Shown here in pieces: positions 35,454-44,190 of a DNA stretch of 64,000 bases (position 1 is its first letter; each line of letters begins with the position of its first letter). Source of the DNA: UMGS1696 sp964621165 (GTDB taxonomy: Bacteria; Bacillota; Clostridia; Oscillospirales; CAG-272); NCBI GenBank assembly GCA_964621165.1, contig CAZULC010000002.1, positions 124,001 through 188,000 of the forward strand. Reading direction: 5' to 3'. The notes below the pieces were generated by a model. It had not been told where the DNA came from, searched no databases, and saw nothing but the letters and a program-made list of their open reading frames with translations. A program made the translations under genes and the position numbers.

Positions 35454-36464
35454 ATGAACTATAACATAATGTACGTCTGCGCCGTGATATGCACATTTCT
35501 CGCCACGGTTGTAATATCACGTTACCTAATACCCGTGCTGAAAAGCCATAAAATGGGGCAGAAAATCCTCGAGATCGGACCGAGATGGCACAAAAATAAA
35601 GAAGGAACCCCAACAATGGGCGGGCTGGCGTTCATCATTGCCTCGGTTGTGATCGGAATCTGCGGTTGCGTCTACCTTGGACTGACCGACGGAATCCGCT
35701 CAACCCTTCCGCTGATGTTTACTCTGGCCTTTGCTCTCTGCGGCGGACTTATCGGCTGCATTGACGACTCGGCTAAGCTCCACAAAAAGCAGAATGAGGG
35801 CCTGACCCCGCCTCAGAAGTTTGCACTGCAGTTCATAGCCTCAGCTCTGTATCTTCTTGGAATGTCGCTGGTCTGCAAAATGGACACGGAACTGTACTTC
35901 CCGTTCATAGATAAATCCGTGGACTTCGGCGTGTTCTACTATGTTGTGGCAATGCTTCTTCTCACAGGTGTGATGAACAGCGTGAACCTGACCGACGGAA
36001 TAGATGGGCTCTGCTCGAGCGTTACTCTTGTAGTGGGACTGTTCTTCACCGCGGTGGGCTACCTCAACTCCATGGCTGAGCCTGACGGAAGCCTGCTTCT
36101 TTTGGGGGCCTTGTGCGTGGGTTCATGCGGCGGATTTCTTGTGTACAATTTTTATCCCGCAAGGGTGTTCATGGGGGACACAGGCTCACTTTTCCTCGGA
36201 GGAATGGTGGTCGGCGGAGCGTTCATGATGGATAACCCGCTTCTCGTCATTGTGTTCGGCATAATCTACATAATCGAGACCGCATCCGTCATGCTTCAGG
36301 TGGGATACTTCAAGCTCACTCACGGAAAGCGGCTGTTCAAAATGAGTCCGATTCACCACCACTTTGAAAAATGCGGCTGGTCGGAGATAAAAATCGTGGT
36401 TGTGTTCTCGATTATCACAACTATTGCCGCGATTTTATCCCTTGCGTTCGGACTTAAATCGTAA
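35454..36464 (+). CDS. mraY: Phospho-MurNAc-pentapeptide transferase MraY
   Basis: The 336-aa integral membrane enzyme has about ten spans and makes lipid I from undecaprenyl phosphate and UDP-MurNAc-pentapeptide. Key motifs are KEGTPTMGGLAFI, CIDDSAKLHKKQNEGLTPPQK with the acidic DD pair, NLTDGIDGLCSS, FNFYP-like YNFYPARVFMGDTGSLFLGG with the catalytic Asp, and the HHHFE loop (SPIHHHFEKCGWSE). Start: ATG 35454 with TAGGAAC upstream. Between this gene and ftsW many bacteria carry murD; it is absent here. Confidence 0.95.
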   Translation: MNYNIMYVCAVICTFLATVVISRYLIPVLKSHKMGQKILEIGPRWHKNKEGTPTMGGLAFIIASVVIGICGCVYLGLTDGIRSTLPLMFTLAFALCGGLIGCIDDSAKLHKKQNEGLTPPQKFALQFIASALYLLGMSLVCKMDTELYFPFIDKSVDFGVFYYVVAMLLLTGVMNSVNLTDGIDGLCSSVTLVVGLFFTAVGYLNSMAEPDGSLLLLGALCVGSCGGFLVYNFYPARVFMGDTGSLFLGGMVVGGAFMMDNPLLVIVFGIIYIIETASVMLQVGYFKLTHGKRLFKMSPIHHHFEKCGWSEIKIVVVFSIITTIAAILSLAFGLKS

Positions 36465-36506
36465 CTTCATTGATATATTAAAAATACTAAAAAGGAGGGC
36501 TGGCTT

Positions 36507-38030
36507 ATGAGCAGCAATGGGCAGAACCAACGGCAGACCCACGCCCGCAGAAGAGTGAACGAAGTCAGCCACACCACGCGCAGTTCTTCACAGTCAACTC
36601 AGAGAAACACAAATCCTGCGAAAAACGCTCCCCGCGGCACCGGAAGTTCCATCAGCACAGGCAGTTCTGGGTACAGATTCAGAGCGGGTGAGGACAAAAT
36701 CAGGCGCACGTCAAACGCACCCGCCGGAAGCTACACCCCGCACAAAACCGTGACGTCCCTGACTCCGGCTGAGGAAAAAAAGCAGGCCCGACGGGAAAGA
36801 CGGGAAATAGCTGAGAGACGGCGGGAGGAAAAATGGCAGAATGAGGTTGTGCGGATACGGGGCGGAATCGACATATGCATGCTTGTTCTGATTCTCGTAC
36901 TCATCGCCCTTGGGACAATCACGGTGTTCAGCGCAAGTTACCCCTACGCCGTGTCAAAGGGCTACGACCCCAACTACTTCAGCAAGCGTCAGGTTATATT
37001 CGTCCTCGTGGGACTTGCAATAATGACCGCGCAGATACTCTTCATTCCGGTGAACTTTTACAAAAACAAAGTAATCGTCTGGGGAGCGTACGGCGTGTCC
37101 CTGATTCTGCTCTTGATTACGCCGTTCATGGGCAACGCGGAGGGCGAGGCAGTGCGGTGGTTCTCAATCGGACCGATCAACGTCCAGCCGTCGGAGCTGA
37201 TGAAGGTGTCCATGATACTGATTCTGTCGTGGTACCTCGGCAATTATGAAAAGCAGATAAAACAGCAGAGCTTCTGCGGAGAAAACTACAAATACAATAT
37301 TGTTTACCCCTTTCTTATAATGGGAATCGGATGCGGCGCGGTTCTGTTCGGCAAGCACCTGTCGGGAACCATCATAATCGGACTCATAGCCGTCGCCATG
37401 CTCATAGTCGGCGGATGTAAAATGAAGTGGATTTTCGCCACCGGACTTCCGATAGGAAGCGTTATAGTCGGGGTCTTCCTCGCGCTGAACCCCTACGCCC
37501 TCAAGCGTATCACCACCTTCACCGGCGGAGACGAAGCTGACATTCTCGACGAGCTGTATCAGACTACCCAGAGCCTTTACGCAATCGGAAGCGGCGGACT
37601 CTTCGGCGTTGGTCTCGGCCAGAGCAGACAAAAGTACAGCTACCTCACACAGGCGCACACGGACTTCATCTTCTCAATCTGGTGCGAGGAGTGGGGATTT
37701 CTCGGAGCCTTGGTTCTCATCATCCTGTTCATCCTGTTCATATGGCGGGGCTACGTCATTGCACTGCGGGCGCCGGACAAATTCACCACCCTTATGGCCT
37801 TCGGAATCACAACCCACGTGGGACTTCAGGCGATGCTTAACATGTGCGTGGCGTCGAATATGATAATGAACACGGGTATCACTCTTCCGTTTTTCTCCTA
37901 CGGCGGCTCGTCCATTGTGGTTCTGCTCGCGGAAATGGGAATACTTCTGTCCATCTCGCGGCAATACTATAAGAAGAAGTCCGACCTCGAGCACGAGGAA
38001 ATGATGCGGCGGCTAGGCCTCGGTGACTGA
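36507..38030 (+). CDS. ftsW: FtsW/RodA/SpoVE-family glycan polymerase
   Basis: The 507-aa SEDS protein polymerises lipid II into glycan strands together with the class B PBP. About ten spans start near residue 118. Signature stretches are NVQPSELMKVSMILILSWYL, LFGKHLSGTIII, AIGSGGLFGVGLGQSRQKYSYLTQAHTDFIFSIWCEEWG with the catalytic Asp, and NTGITLPFFSYGGSSIVVLL. The first ~115 residues are an S/T/R/N-rich, basic, probably disordered cytosolic tail, absent from ordinary FtsW. Start: ATG 36507 with AAGGAGGG upstream. The position in dcw favours FtsW; SpoVE is the alternative. Confidence 0.9.
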   Translation: MSSNGQNQRQTHARRRVNEVSHTTRSSSQSTQRNTNPAKNAPRGTGSSISTGSSGYRFRAGEDKIRRTSNAPAGSYTPHKTVTSLTPAEEKKQARRERREIAERRREEKWQNEVVRIRGGIDICMLVLILVLIALGTITVFSASYPYAVSKGYDPNYFSKRQVIFVLVGLAIMTAQILFIPVNFYKNKVIVWGAYGVSLILLLITPFMGNAEGEAVRWFSIGPINVQPSELMKVSMILILSWYLGNYEKQIKQQSFCGENYKYNIVYPFLIMGIGCGAVLFGKHLSGTIIIGLIAVAMLIVGGCKMKWIFATGLPIGSVIVGVFLALNPYALKRITTFTGGDEADILDELYQTTQSLYAIGSGGLFGVGLGQSRQKYSYLTQAHTDFIFSIWCEEWGFLGALVLIILFILFIWRGYVIALRAPDKFTTLMAFGITTHVGLQAMLNMCVASNMIMNTGITLPFFSYGGSSIVVLLAEMGILLSISRQYYKKKSDLEHEEMMRRLGLGD

Positions 38031-38122
38031 AACGTGAAATACGCAGAAAAACCAAATCCGTAGTCAGCTGATTTCACGCCAAAGAATTCTTTCCAATTAT
38101 ATATATCAATTTTGGAGATAAT

Positions 38123-39256
38123 ATGAGAGTACTTATGACCGGCGGCGGCTCCGGGGGGCACGTGAATCCCGCCCTTGCAATCGCCAACACAATCAGGCAG
38201 AACGACCCGGACTCGAATATAGCCTACGTTGGTACCCACCACGGAATCGAGAACAAGCTGGTTCCAAAGGCAGGCTACCCGCTGTACTACGTCGAGGTTC
38301 AGGGAATCAAACGCAAGCTCACCCCGTCCAACATCAAGGCAGTGTACCTCGCCCTGACCTCCCCAATGAAGGCAAAGAAGATTATTAAAGAATTCAAACC
38401 CGACATAGTTGTGGGAACCGGAGGCTACGCTTCATGGCCCGTAATCAAGGCGGCATCGGAGATGGGAATCCCCACGGCTTTACATGAGTCCAACGCCATA
38501 GCCGGTGTGGCGGTGAAGATGCTGCAGAACCACGTTGACCGGATCTACCTCAACTTCGAGAAAACCGGCGAATCCCTGTCCTGCGACAAAGGCAAGCTAA
38601 TGAAGGTGGGCAACCCGATCCTCGGCGGCTTCACCTCAAAGACCAAAGCTGAAGCCCGGGCGGAGCTGAAAATTCCCGACAGATACAAATACATCATCCT
38701 CTCCTACGCGGGAAGTATGGGAGCTGAAAAGGTAAACGACGCAGTGTTGTGCCTGATGCGGGAGTTCACGGCAAAGCACCCCGAGGTGTACCACATCCAC
38801 GCCACGGGCTCAATTGAGCTCCAGCTGTGCACGTCACAGTTCAAACAGATGGGGCTTGACAAATGCGAAAACATAGAACTGTGCGAGTACATCTACGACA
38901 TGCCTCTGAAAATGGCGGCGGCTGACCTGACCATAAACCGTGCGGGAGCCATGACCATATCCGAGCTTGCAATCACGGGAAAGCCGGCAGTCTTTATTCC
39001 TTCGCCAAATGTGGCAGAGAATCACCAGTACAAAAACGCAAAGGTTCTCGCCGACGCAGGAGCCGCAAGCCTGTTCGAGGAAAAAGAACTCACCGACGGC
39101 GCATCTCTCCTCATAAAAGAGGTAGAAAGTCTGCTGTCACCCGAGGGGGAGAAAAAGCGGGCGGAAATGAGCGAGAAGATCCGCACCTTCGCCGTCCCCG
39201 ACTCAAACAAGCTCATCTACAACGACCTTGTGAAGCTTGCTTCAAAGAAGAAGTAA
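38123..39256 (+). CDS. murG: UDP-GlcNAc:lipid I N-acetylglucosaminyltransferase MurG
   Basis: The 377-aa peripheral membrane GT-B glycosyltransferase converts lipid I to lipid II. Motifs are MTGGGSGGHVNPALAIA (glycine loop, residue 5 on), VVGTGGYASWPVIKAA, ALHESNAIAGV, SYAGSMGAEKVND, and the UDP-GlcNAc site around LTINRAGAMTISELAITGKPAVFIPSP, followed by ENHQYKNAKVL. Start: ATG 38123 with TGGAG upstream. In many Firmicutes murB or murC lies nearby; neither is present. Confidence 0.94.
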   Translation: MRVLMTGGGSGGHVNPALAIANTIRQNDPDSNIAYVGTHHGIENKLVPKAGYPLYYVEVQGIKRKLTPSNIKAVYLALTSPMKAKKIIKEFKPDIVVGTGGYASWPVIKAASEMGIPTALHESNAIAGVAVKMLQNHVDRIYLNFEKTGESLSCDKGKLMKVGNPILGGFTSKTKAEARAELKIPDRYKYIILSYAGSMGAEKVNDAVLCLMREFTAKHPEVYHIHATGSIELQLCTSQFKQMGLDKCENIELCEYIYDMPLKMAAADLTINRAGAMTISELAITGKPAVFIPSPNVAENHQYKNAKVLADAGAASLFEEKELTDGASLLIKEVESLLSPEGEKKRAEMSEKIRTFAVPDSNKLIYNDLVKLASKKK

Positions 39257-39308
39257 ACGTAGAATAAAAATAACATTGCGATAAATTTCATCGAAAGGAG
39301 GTTTCCCA

Positions 39309-40532
39309 ATGAACGGACAATATGATAAAAAATCCGCTTCCCGCAGAAAAAGCTCCAGTGTGCTGTATGTGTACGACAAAATCTGCCCAAAGAACGTCAA
39401 AAGGCGGGAGATAATCGACGAGTACGGCATACCCGCGAAGAAAAAGCCGAACAGGTCCTACACAACCGATTCCAGCTTCGGGAACGCTCAGCGGAAAAGG
39501 GCGGCGGAATACAAAAGCGTTCACCCATACGACGAACGACGGCGGACTGACGGCTATTCCCAGAGACAGAACTCCCGTGCGTACTCATACAGGGCAGGAT
39601 CGCCGGGCGGTGGAATGGGAGCGTCATATGGCGGCGAGGCTGTCAGAAAAAAGGCGGCTGGTGGACACTTCAAGATGTTTATCGGACAGATAGTGAACCT
39701 GTTCGAGTCCCTTGAAGAGCGGGGAAAAGCCGACGAACAGATTGCAAAGCAGAGAGCCATAGCGAAAAAACGCTTCCTCGACCACAAAAACACCATAATC
39801 ACCGCTATTGTGGTAATTATCGTTATGATACTGTTCCTCTACGTGGGTTACAGAATAGCTTTTGTGGTGAACAAAATCGAGCTGTCCGGCGAAACTTCCT
39901 ATAGTGAGAGTGAAGTTCTGTCTGCTTCCGGAATCAGCGAGGGCGACAACCTGTTCTCCTTCGACAAGGAGCAGGCTGAGGCGGACATAACCTTCCGCTG
40001 TCCCTACATAATGAACGCCGAAATCAGCCGCACCGTCCCCGAGACTGTCACAATAGCGGTGGAATCCGACACGGCAGTGTATTATTCCGACATATGGGGC
40101 GAATACCTCGTCCTTTCACCAAACCTGAGAGTCCTCGACAGCACCACAAAGGAAGACGCGTCGGCCATGGGACTTACGGAGCTTGTGCTTCCGCCGGTGT
40201 CATATTCGGTCAGCGGCAGGGCGATAGCTTTCCAGTCGGCGCGTGACGAGAGATTCATACGGGACGTGCTTGACGAAATATCAAAATCCGCGCTCCACAC
40301 CGAGGGATATATCAATAAAATCGACTTCTCCGACGAATTTAACATGACCATGCAGGTTGGCGGAAAATATCTTCTACGTCTGGGCGACGAGAGCGACTGC
40401 GACCTCAAGCTGAAAATGGCGAAAAAGACCATTGACAAGCTGGCGGAGGAAAACGGATCCCCGGCGAGAATTGATCTTACAACTGTAGGAGAAGCCTCCG
40501 TCCGGTTCGATATTCAGCTCACATTTGACTGA
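39309..40532 (+). CDS. ftsQ: FtsQ/DivIB-type division protein with a long cytosolic tail
   Basis: The product has 407 aa. A single transmembrane helix at ~159-180 (TIITAIVVIIVMILFLYVGY) is followed by a POTRA domain (VNKIELSGETSYSESEVLSASGISEGDNLFSFD) and the beta domain with RLGDESDCDLKLKMAKKTIDKL. It recruits and regulates FtsL/DivIC and the septal synthase. The N-terminal ~155 residues are Ser/Arg/Lys-rich and low in complexity. Start: ATG 39309 with AAAGGAGG upstream. Divergence beyond POTRA makes FtsQ and DivIB naming interchangeable. Confidence 0.85.
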   Translation: MNGQYDKKSASRRKSSSVLYVYDKICPKNVKRREIIDEYGIPAKKKPNRSYTTDSSFGNAQRKRAAEYKSVHPYDERRRTDGYSQRQNSRAYSYRAGSPGGGMGASYGGEAVRKKAAGGHFKMFIGQIVNLFESLEERGKADEQIAKQRAIAKKRFLDHKNTIITAIVVIIVMILFLYVGYRIAFVVNKIELSGETSYSESEVLSASGISEGDNLFSFDKEQAEADITFRCPYIMNAEISRTVPETVTIAVESDTAVYYSDIWGEYLVLSPNLRVLDSTTKEDASAMGLTELVLPPVSYSVSGRAIAFQSARDERFIRDVLDEISKSALHTEGYINKIDFSDEFNMTMQVGGKYLLRLGDESDCDLKLKMAKKTIDKLAEENGSPARIDLTTVGEASVRFDIQLTFD

Positions 40533-40611
40533 TAAAAGTCGAATTTGGCCTGTTTAGATTAAATTAACAATAAAAAAATCGAAAATTAATGGATTTTTTC
40601 GCAAAAACCTA

Positions 40612-40640
40612 TTGCAAAAACCGCCGATTTATTGTATTAT
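40612..40640 (+). promoter_or_regulatory. Promoter of ftsZ
   Basis: TTGCAA (40612-40617), a 17-bp spacer and TATTAT (40635-40640), about 80 bp before ftsZ. This gives ftsZ its own transcription start beyond the mraZ promoter. Confidence 0.65.
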
Positions 40641-40718
40641 ATAAAGTAGTATGTTTTCATGTTTTACAATATTGAGGGAATAACATAATCAACGTATAAA
40701 AACAAGGAGGGCATTGGA

Positions 40719-41963
40719 ATGCCATTTGAACTTGATGATAATAATTATGAGAGCGGAGTGAACATAAAGGTTATCGGTGTAGGCGGCGGCGGAAACAACG
40801 CTGTCAACAGAATGACCAACGAGGTAAAGGGAGTTGAGTTCATCGCAATCAACACCGACATGCAGGCTCTTGTAAAGTCAAACGCAACTCAGAAAATCGC
40901 TATCGGTGAAAAGGTAACGAAGGGTCACGGCGCAGGCTCCAATCCCGAAATGGGCGCAAAGGCAGCCGAGGAGAGCGAAGAGGTAATCAAGGAAGTTCTC
41001 GAAGGCGCGGACATGGTGTTCATCACAGCCGGAATGGGCGGCGGAACAGGAACGGGAGCGGCTCCAATCGTGGCTAACCTTGCCCGTGACATGGGAATTC
41101 TCACCGTAGGTATTGTGACAAAGCCCTTCGCGTTTGAGGGAAAGAAGAGAATGGACCAGGCTGAGGCGGGAATTGAAAAGCTGAAGCAGTTTGTGGACTC
41201 CCTCATCATAATCCCCAACGAAAAGCTCAAGGACGCCGGCGAGAAAATCACCTTTATCAACGCGTTCCAGGTGGCTGACGACGTTCTCCTCCATGGCGTA
41301 CAGAGCATAGTTGAGCTTATCAACATTCCTCAGTACATCAACCTTGACTTTGCCGACGTTACATCCGTCATGAAGGATGCGGGCTATGCTCACATGGGAG
41401 TGGGCGTCGCATCCGGCAAGGACAAGGCTACCGAAGCCGCAAAGAACGCAATCTCCAGCCCCCTGCTCGAGACTACAATTGTCGGTGCAAAGGGGATCCT
41501 CATCAGCATTATCGCGTCCCCTGACATTGCCCTCGACGACGTTACAACCGCAGCCGACCTCATCAGCTCACAGGCGGACGACGACGCTCTGGTTATATTC
41601 GGCGCAGGCTTTGATGAGACCCTCGAGGACACAATGAAGGTTTCCATCATCGCCACGGGGTTTCAGAATAAAAACGAAATAGACTCAACCTTCAACAAAA
41701 AGGCTGACAGCACGATAAAGCCCTTCGTCTCCGGCAGAATCAAGGGAGGCGTTCGCGAACAGGTAGTACTGAACACCGGCAAGTCCGACAACAGAACCGC
41801 TGCAAACAACTCTGCAACCGCAAAGGAAGAGGAAAAGACCGAAAAGAGCGACGAGTCCCCCATTTCCGACGACGACTTCAACGAGATTCTTGAAATCCTC
41901 TCCAAGAACCGCAACCAGTCCCAAACAACCACGCAGAACGACCCGTTCCCCAAGAGATATTGA
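40719..41963 (+). CDS. ftsZ: Cell division protein FtsZ
   Basis: The 414-aa tubulin-like GTPase forms the Z-ring. The N-terminal GVGGGGNNAVNRM segment, the tubulin signature GMGGGTGTGAAPIVA (~residue 107), PFAFEGKKRMDQAEAG and the synergy-loop region NLDFADVTSVMKDAGYAHMGVG are all standard. After ~residue 325 comes a short linker and a tail of SPISDDDFNEILEILSKNR followed by a polar end. This lacks the usual IPxFLR-type peptide that binds FtsA or SepF and ZapA-like partners. Start: ATG 40719 with AAGGAGG upstream. ftsA, which often precedes ftsZ, is absent. Confidence 0.97.
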   Translation: MPFELDDNNYESGVNIKVIGVGGGGNNAVNRMTNEVKGVEFIAINTDMQALVKSNATQKIAIGEKVTKGHGAGSNPEMGAKAAEESEEVIKEVLEGADMVFITAGMGGGTGTGAAPIVANLARDMGILTVGIVTKPFAFEGKKRMDQAEAGIEKLKQFVDSLIIIPNEKLKDAGEKITFINAFQVADDVLLHGVQSIVELINIPQYINLDFADVTSVMKDAGYAHMGVGVASGKDKATEAAKNAISSPLLETTIVGAKGILISIIASPDIALDDVTTAADLISSQADDDALVIFGAGFDETLEDTMKVSIIATGFQNKNEIDSTFNKKADSTIKPFVSGRIKGGVREQVVLNTGKSDNRTAANNSATAKEEEKTEKSDESPISDDDFNEILEILSKNRNQSQTTTQNDPFPKRY

Positions 41964-41988
41964 TTTAAATTAAAACAGAATAAAACCG

Positions 41989-42022
41989 GCGGCAGGATTA
42001 AGAAAAGGTCTTGCCGCATTTT
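41989..42022 (+). terminator. Intrinsic terminator of ftsZ
   Basis: A nine-bp stem (GCGGCAGGA at 41989-41997 with TCTTGCCGC at 42009-42017) is followed by ATTTT. Confidence 0.85.
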
Positions 42023-42039
42023 GGTATTCACGGATATAT

Positions 42040-42065
42040 AAAAACGGACACCGCTAAGGCATCCG
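42040..42065 (-). terminator. Intrinsic terminator of the XRE regulator pair
   Basis: On the minus strand CGGATGCC, loop TTAGC and GGTGTCCG form an eight-bp stem with two G-U pairs, followed by TTTTT. It faces the ftsZ terminator. Confidence 0.8.
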
Positions 42066-42109
42066 CTTGATTCTGTTTAAGCCTGATTTACTTTTGTCCC
42101 GGGTGAAAT

Positions 42110-42958
42110 TCACTTCCCCAAAATAATTGGCTCCGTGCGTTCATAACTTGACCGTCTCGCGCCAGCCCGAAGCCGTTTGTGGGAGTACGCCGCGGCAAAA
42201 AACGGAATCAGGGACAGCTCACTCATATAGGAATAGAACTCTACGATAGTCCTCTCACGCCCGTTTACCATAACCTGCCGCACGCCGACAATCCCTACTT
42301 GGCAAAGCTTTTCGAGAACCTCGTCCATCCGGGATAACTCCACGCCACTCTTTTTACACAGCACGGACCACTCAATCGCACATTCATTGTAGGTTAGAAG
42401 CGTACGCACACACCTGAAGCAGTCTTCATCTCCTATTGTGAAGAGAAAATCCTGCATATGCTGATCGTCGATGATTTTTTTGAAGTCTGCTCTTGAGCCG
42501 CGGTTCACAAACGCAGCATAAGGAAATTCTGCCGACTCAAAGACTACTCCAATGCCGGCATTGTTTGAGTATTGCAGTGATTTTAACGCAAGAGACGATA
42601 TTTCGTCAAACTCAACGCCGTCTTCGCAAGCCGGTGTTGGACTGTCCCCCATGAATGACCGGAACGCCGAAAAAATTACATCATACAACCTCTTCTCCGA
42701 TGCAACACAGCCTTCACGGATATACTGCTGTATGCCATCAAACAGTTCTTCACGCTTGATAGAAGCGCACCCGAACAGCTTGTCAATTGACGACCCTAAG
42801 GCTTCGGACAAAATCGGAAGGATAGCGGTGTCCGGCAGAGTTTCGCCCATTTCCCATTTCGAGACGGCTTGACCGCTAATTCCGACACGCTTCCCAAGCG
42901 ACTCCTGCGTAAATCCGGCTGCAAGTCGGTATTCTTTTATATTTTCGCCAAAGCTCAT
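42110..42958 (-). CDS. XRE-family transcriptional regulator (downstream member of a pair)
   Basis: The product has about 282 aa. An N-terminal helix-turn-helix (FTQESLGKRVGISGQAVSKWEMGETLPD, residues ~15-43) is followed by a ~210-residue helical effector part. Near residues 190-235 that part has a winged-helix-like stretch (VRTLLTYNECAIEWSVLCKKSGV, then LEKLCQVGIVGVRQV). The chosen start, ATG 42956-42958, overlaps the stop of the upstream regulator by 4 bp (ATGA), with GGAGG inside that gene. The C-terminal half resembles that of its neighbour, so the pair probably arose by duplication. No ligand can be inferred. Confidence 0.78.
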   Translation of the reverse strand: MSFGENIKEYRLAAGFTQESLGKRVGISGQAVSKWEMGETLPDTAILPILSEALGSSIDKLFGCASIKREELFDGIQQYIREGCVASEKRLYDVIFSAFRSFMGDSPTPACEDGVEFDEISSLALKSLQYSNNAGIGVVFESAEFPYAAFVNRGSRADFKKIIDDQHMQDFLFTIGDEDCFRCVRTLLTYNECAIEWSVLCKKSGVELSRMDEVLEKLCQVGIVGVRQVMVNGRERTIVEFYSYMSELSLIPFFAAAYSHKRLRAGARRSSYERTEPIILGK

Positions 42959-43827
42959 TTCACGTCCTCCTTCTTTGATCCTATGTACACTTGCTTTATC
43001 GGCTTGTATGTATTGTTGTAAATACAGTTTCCGCTCCACTGCTTGCATAAAATCTCGTGAGCAATGCAAAGCAGAGCCATAATCATACCGCTTCCTTCAT
43101 AGGAATAAATCCGTCGCACACCTTCTTCAAGCTCAGCGTCGTGATAATTTGAAAAGAAGTTGGACTCGCTTAAAATATCCATGATTTCAGATACATCCTT
43201 TTCAGCGCACCCGCTGAGTTCTGCGGCGTAATCAGCGGTGAAGGAATCAAGAATTCCCGGTGTGTGAAGAGCTATCATCAGCTTCATCATCCCGGGCTTG
43301 CCAAGAGCAGTGAAGAACCGCTCAAGCTCATCCGTCTGCGAGTTGATCCAGCTGTAGTTGTCATGGTTTCCCATAAGAGAGACGAGAAAATTAACATCAG
43401 AGCCGTGTACTATATTTGTAAACAGCGCGTTGTCCGTAACTCCAGACTGCCTACCGCCGAACAGCTCCTCCGGAACCACAGCCTCGGTTTTTTCGGGAAC
43501 TTCGCCGTAGCGGTAGCTTTTCATGCACTCCCCAGTCATGGAACGAGTTTCCTCTACAATTCTTCTGTAGTACGACTTAGCGATTTCCACTAGGGGGAGG
43601 TTATCATAGGGATTTTCGGGAATCTTCACCTCAATCCCCAGAAGGAAGTCCACCGACGTATGATAACGTTCGGCAATTGCGGTGAGGTAAGCGTACTCCG
43701 GCTCGCTCTCGCCGTTCTCCCATTTCGACACGGTTCTGTTAGTAACTCCGAGAAATTCCGCCAGAGTCGACTGCGTATCCCCAGAGTTTTTCCGCAGCTC
43801 CGTCAGGTTTTCTGAAAATTTTGACAT
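42955..43827 (-). CDS. XRE-family transcriptional regulator (upstream member of a pair)
   Basis: The product has 290 aa. The N-terminal helix-turn-helix (DTQSTLAEFLGVTNRTVSKWENGESEPEY, residues ~18-46) is very similar to that of the downstream gene. A helical C-terminal region without a recognised domain follows, containing a HGSDVNFLVSLMGNHDNYSW stretch and a winged-helix-like segment (TADYAAELSGCAEKDVSEIMDILS). Start: ATG 43825-43827 with GGAG upstream on the minus strand. It is expressed with the next gene from the promoter at 43909-43937. Targets are unknown; the divergent FAD oxidoreductase operon is an obvious candidate. Confidence 0.78.
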   Translation of the reverse strand: MSKFSENLTELRKNSGDTQSTLAEFLGVTNRTVSKWENGESEPEYAYLTAIAERYHTSVDFLLGIEVKIPENPYDNLPLVEIAKSYYRRIVEETRSMTGECMKSYRYGEVPEKTEAVVPEELFGGRQSGVTDNALFTNIVHGSDVNFLVSLMGNHDNYSWINSQTDELERFFTALGKPGMMKLMIALHTPGILDSFTADYAAELSGCAEKDVSEIMDILSESNFFSNYHDAELEEGVRRIYSYEGSGMIMALLCIAHEILCKQWSGNCIYNNTYKPIKQVYIGSKKEDVK

Positions 43828-43875
43828 AATATTTCTCCTATAATTTGAATTTTTGGCTCATCGCGCGCCAGAGCC

Positions 43876-43901
43876 CGAAGAAAACGTTGATTTTTTCTTC
43901 G
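43876..43901 (-). promoter_or_regulatory. Hairpin in the leader of the XRE regulator pair
   Basis: A perfect nine-bp stem (43876-43884 with 43893-43901) and an eight-nt loop lie in the untranslated leader between the promoter and the first regulator gene. It could be an operator palindrome or an mRNA structure; no T-run follows. Confidence 0.45.
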
Positions 43902-43908
43902 TGATTAC

Positions 43909-43937
43909 ATTATATCACAACCAATAGGTGGATTCAA
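43909..43937 (-). promoter_or_regulatory. Sigma-A promoter of the XRE regulator pair
   Basis: Minus strand: TTGAAT (complement of 43932-43937), a 17-bp spacer, TATAAT (complement of 43909-43914). Confidence 0.7.
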
Positions 43938-43972
43938 TGGATGTGCAGGCAACACAGTCCATGAAACGTGGA

Positions 43973-44058
43973 GCGGGGAAGCTCTCACGGGCAGATTTCA
44001 TCGTTTCTGAAGCTGAAATTTTTTATTAACCCACGGTCTTATTCCTAAGCTCCCACGG
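43973..44058 (+). repeat. Dispersed intergenic repeat, copy E
   Basis: A CGGGGAAGCTCTCACGG head (weaker hairpin) is followed by CGTTTCTGAAGCTGAAATTT, AACCCACGGTCTTATTCC (~44029-44045) and TAAGCTCCC. Block order and spacing match copy B at 12680. It lies in the spacer between the XRE promoter and the FAD oxidoreductase promoter. Confidence 0.58.
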
Positions 44059-44117
44059 AATTACACAATTTTTATAGTCCCATAAAAAAATATTTGCGCT
44101 GTTTTTGCCGTTATTTC

Positions 44118-44146
44118 TTGTTTTCCCGTGCTGAATATGGTATACT
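44118..44146 (+). promoter_or_regulatory. Promoter of the GlpABC-like operon
   Basis: TTGTTT (44118-44123), a 17-bp spacer and TATACT (44141-44146). It leaves a ~170-nt leader before the first gene. Confidence 0.6.
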
Positions 44147-44190
44147 TATAGGAGTAATAGAACATTATCTCAATTCTAAAAATTACTTTG

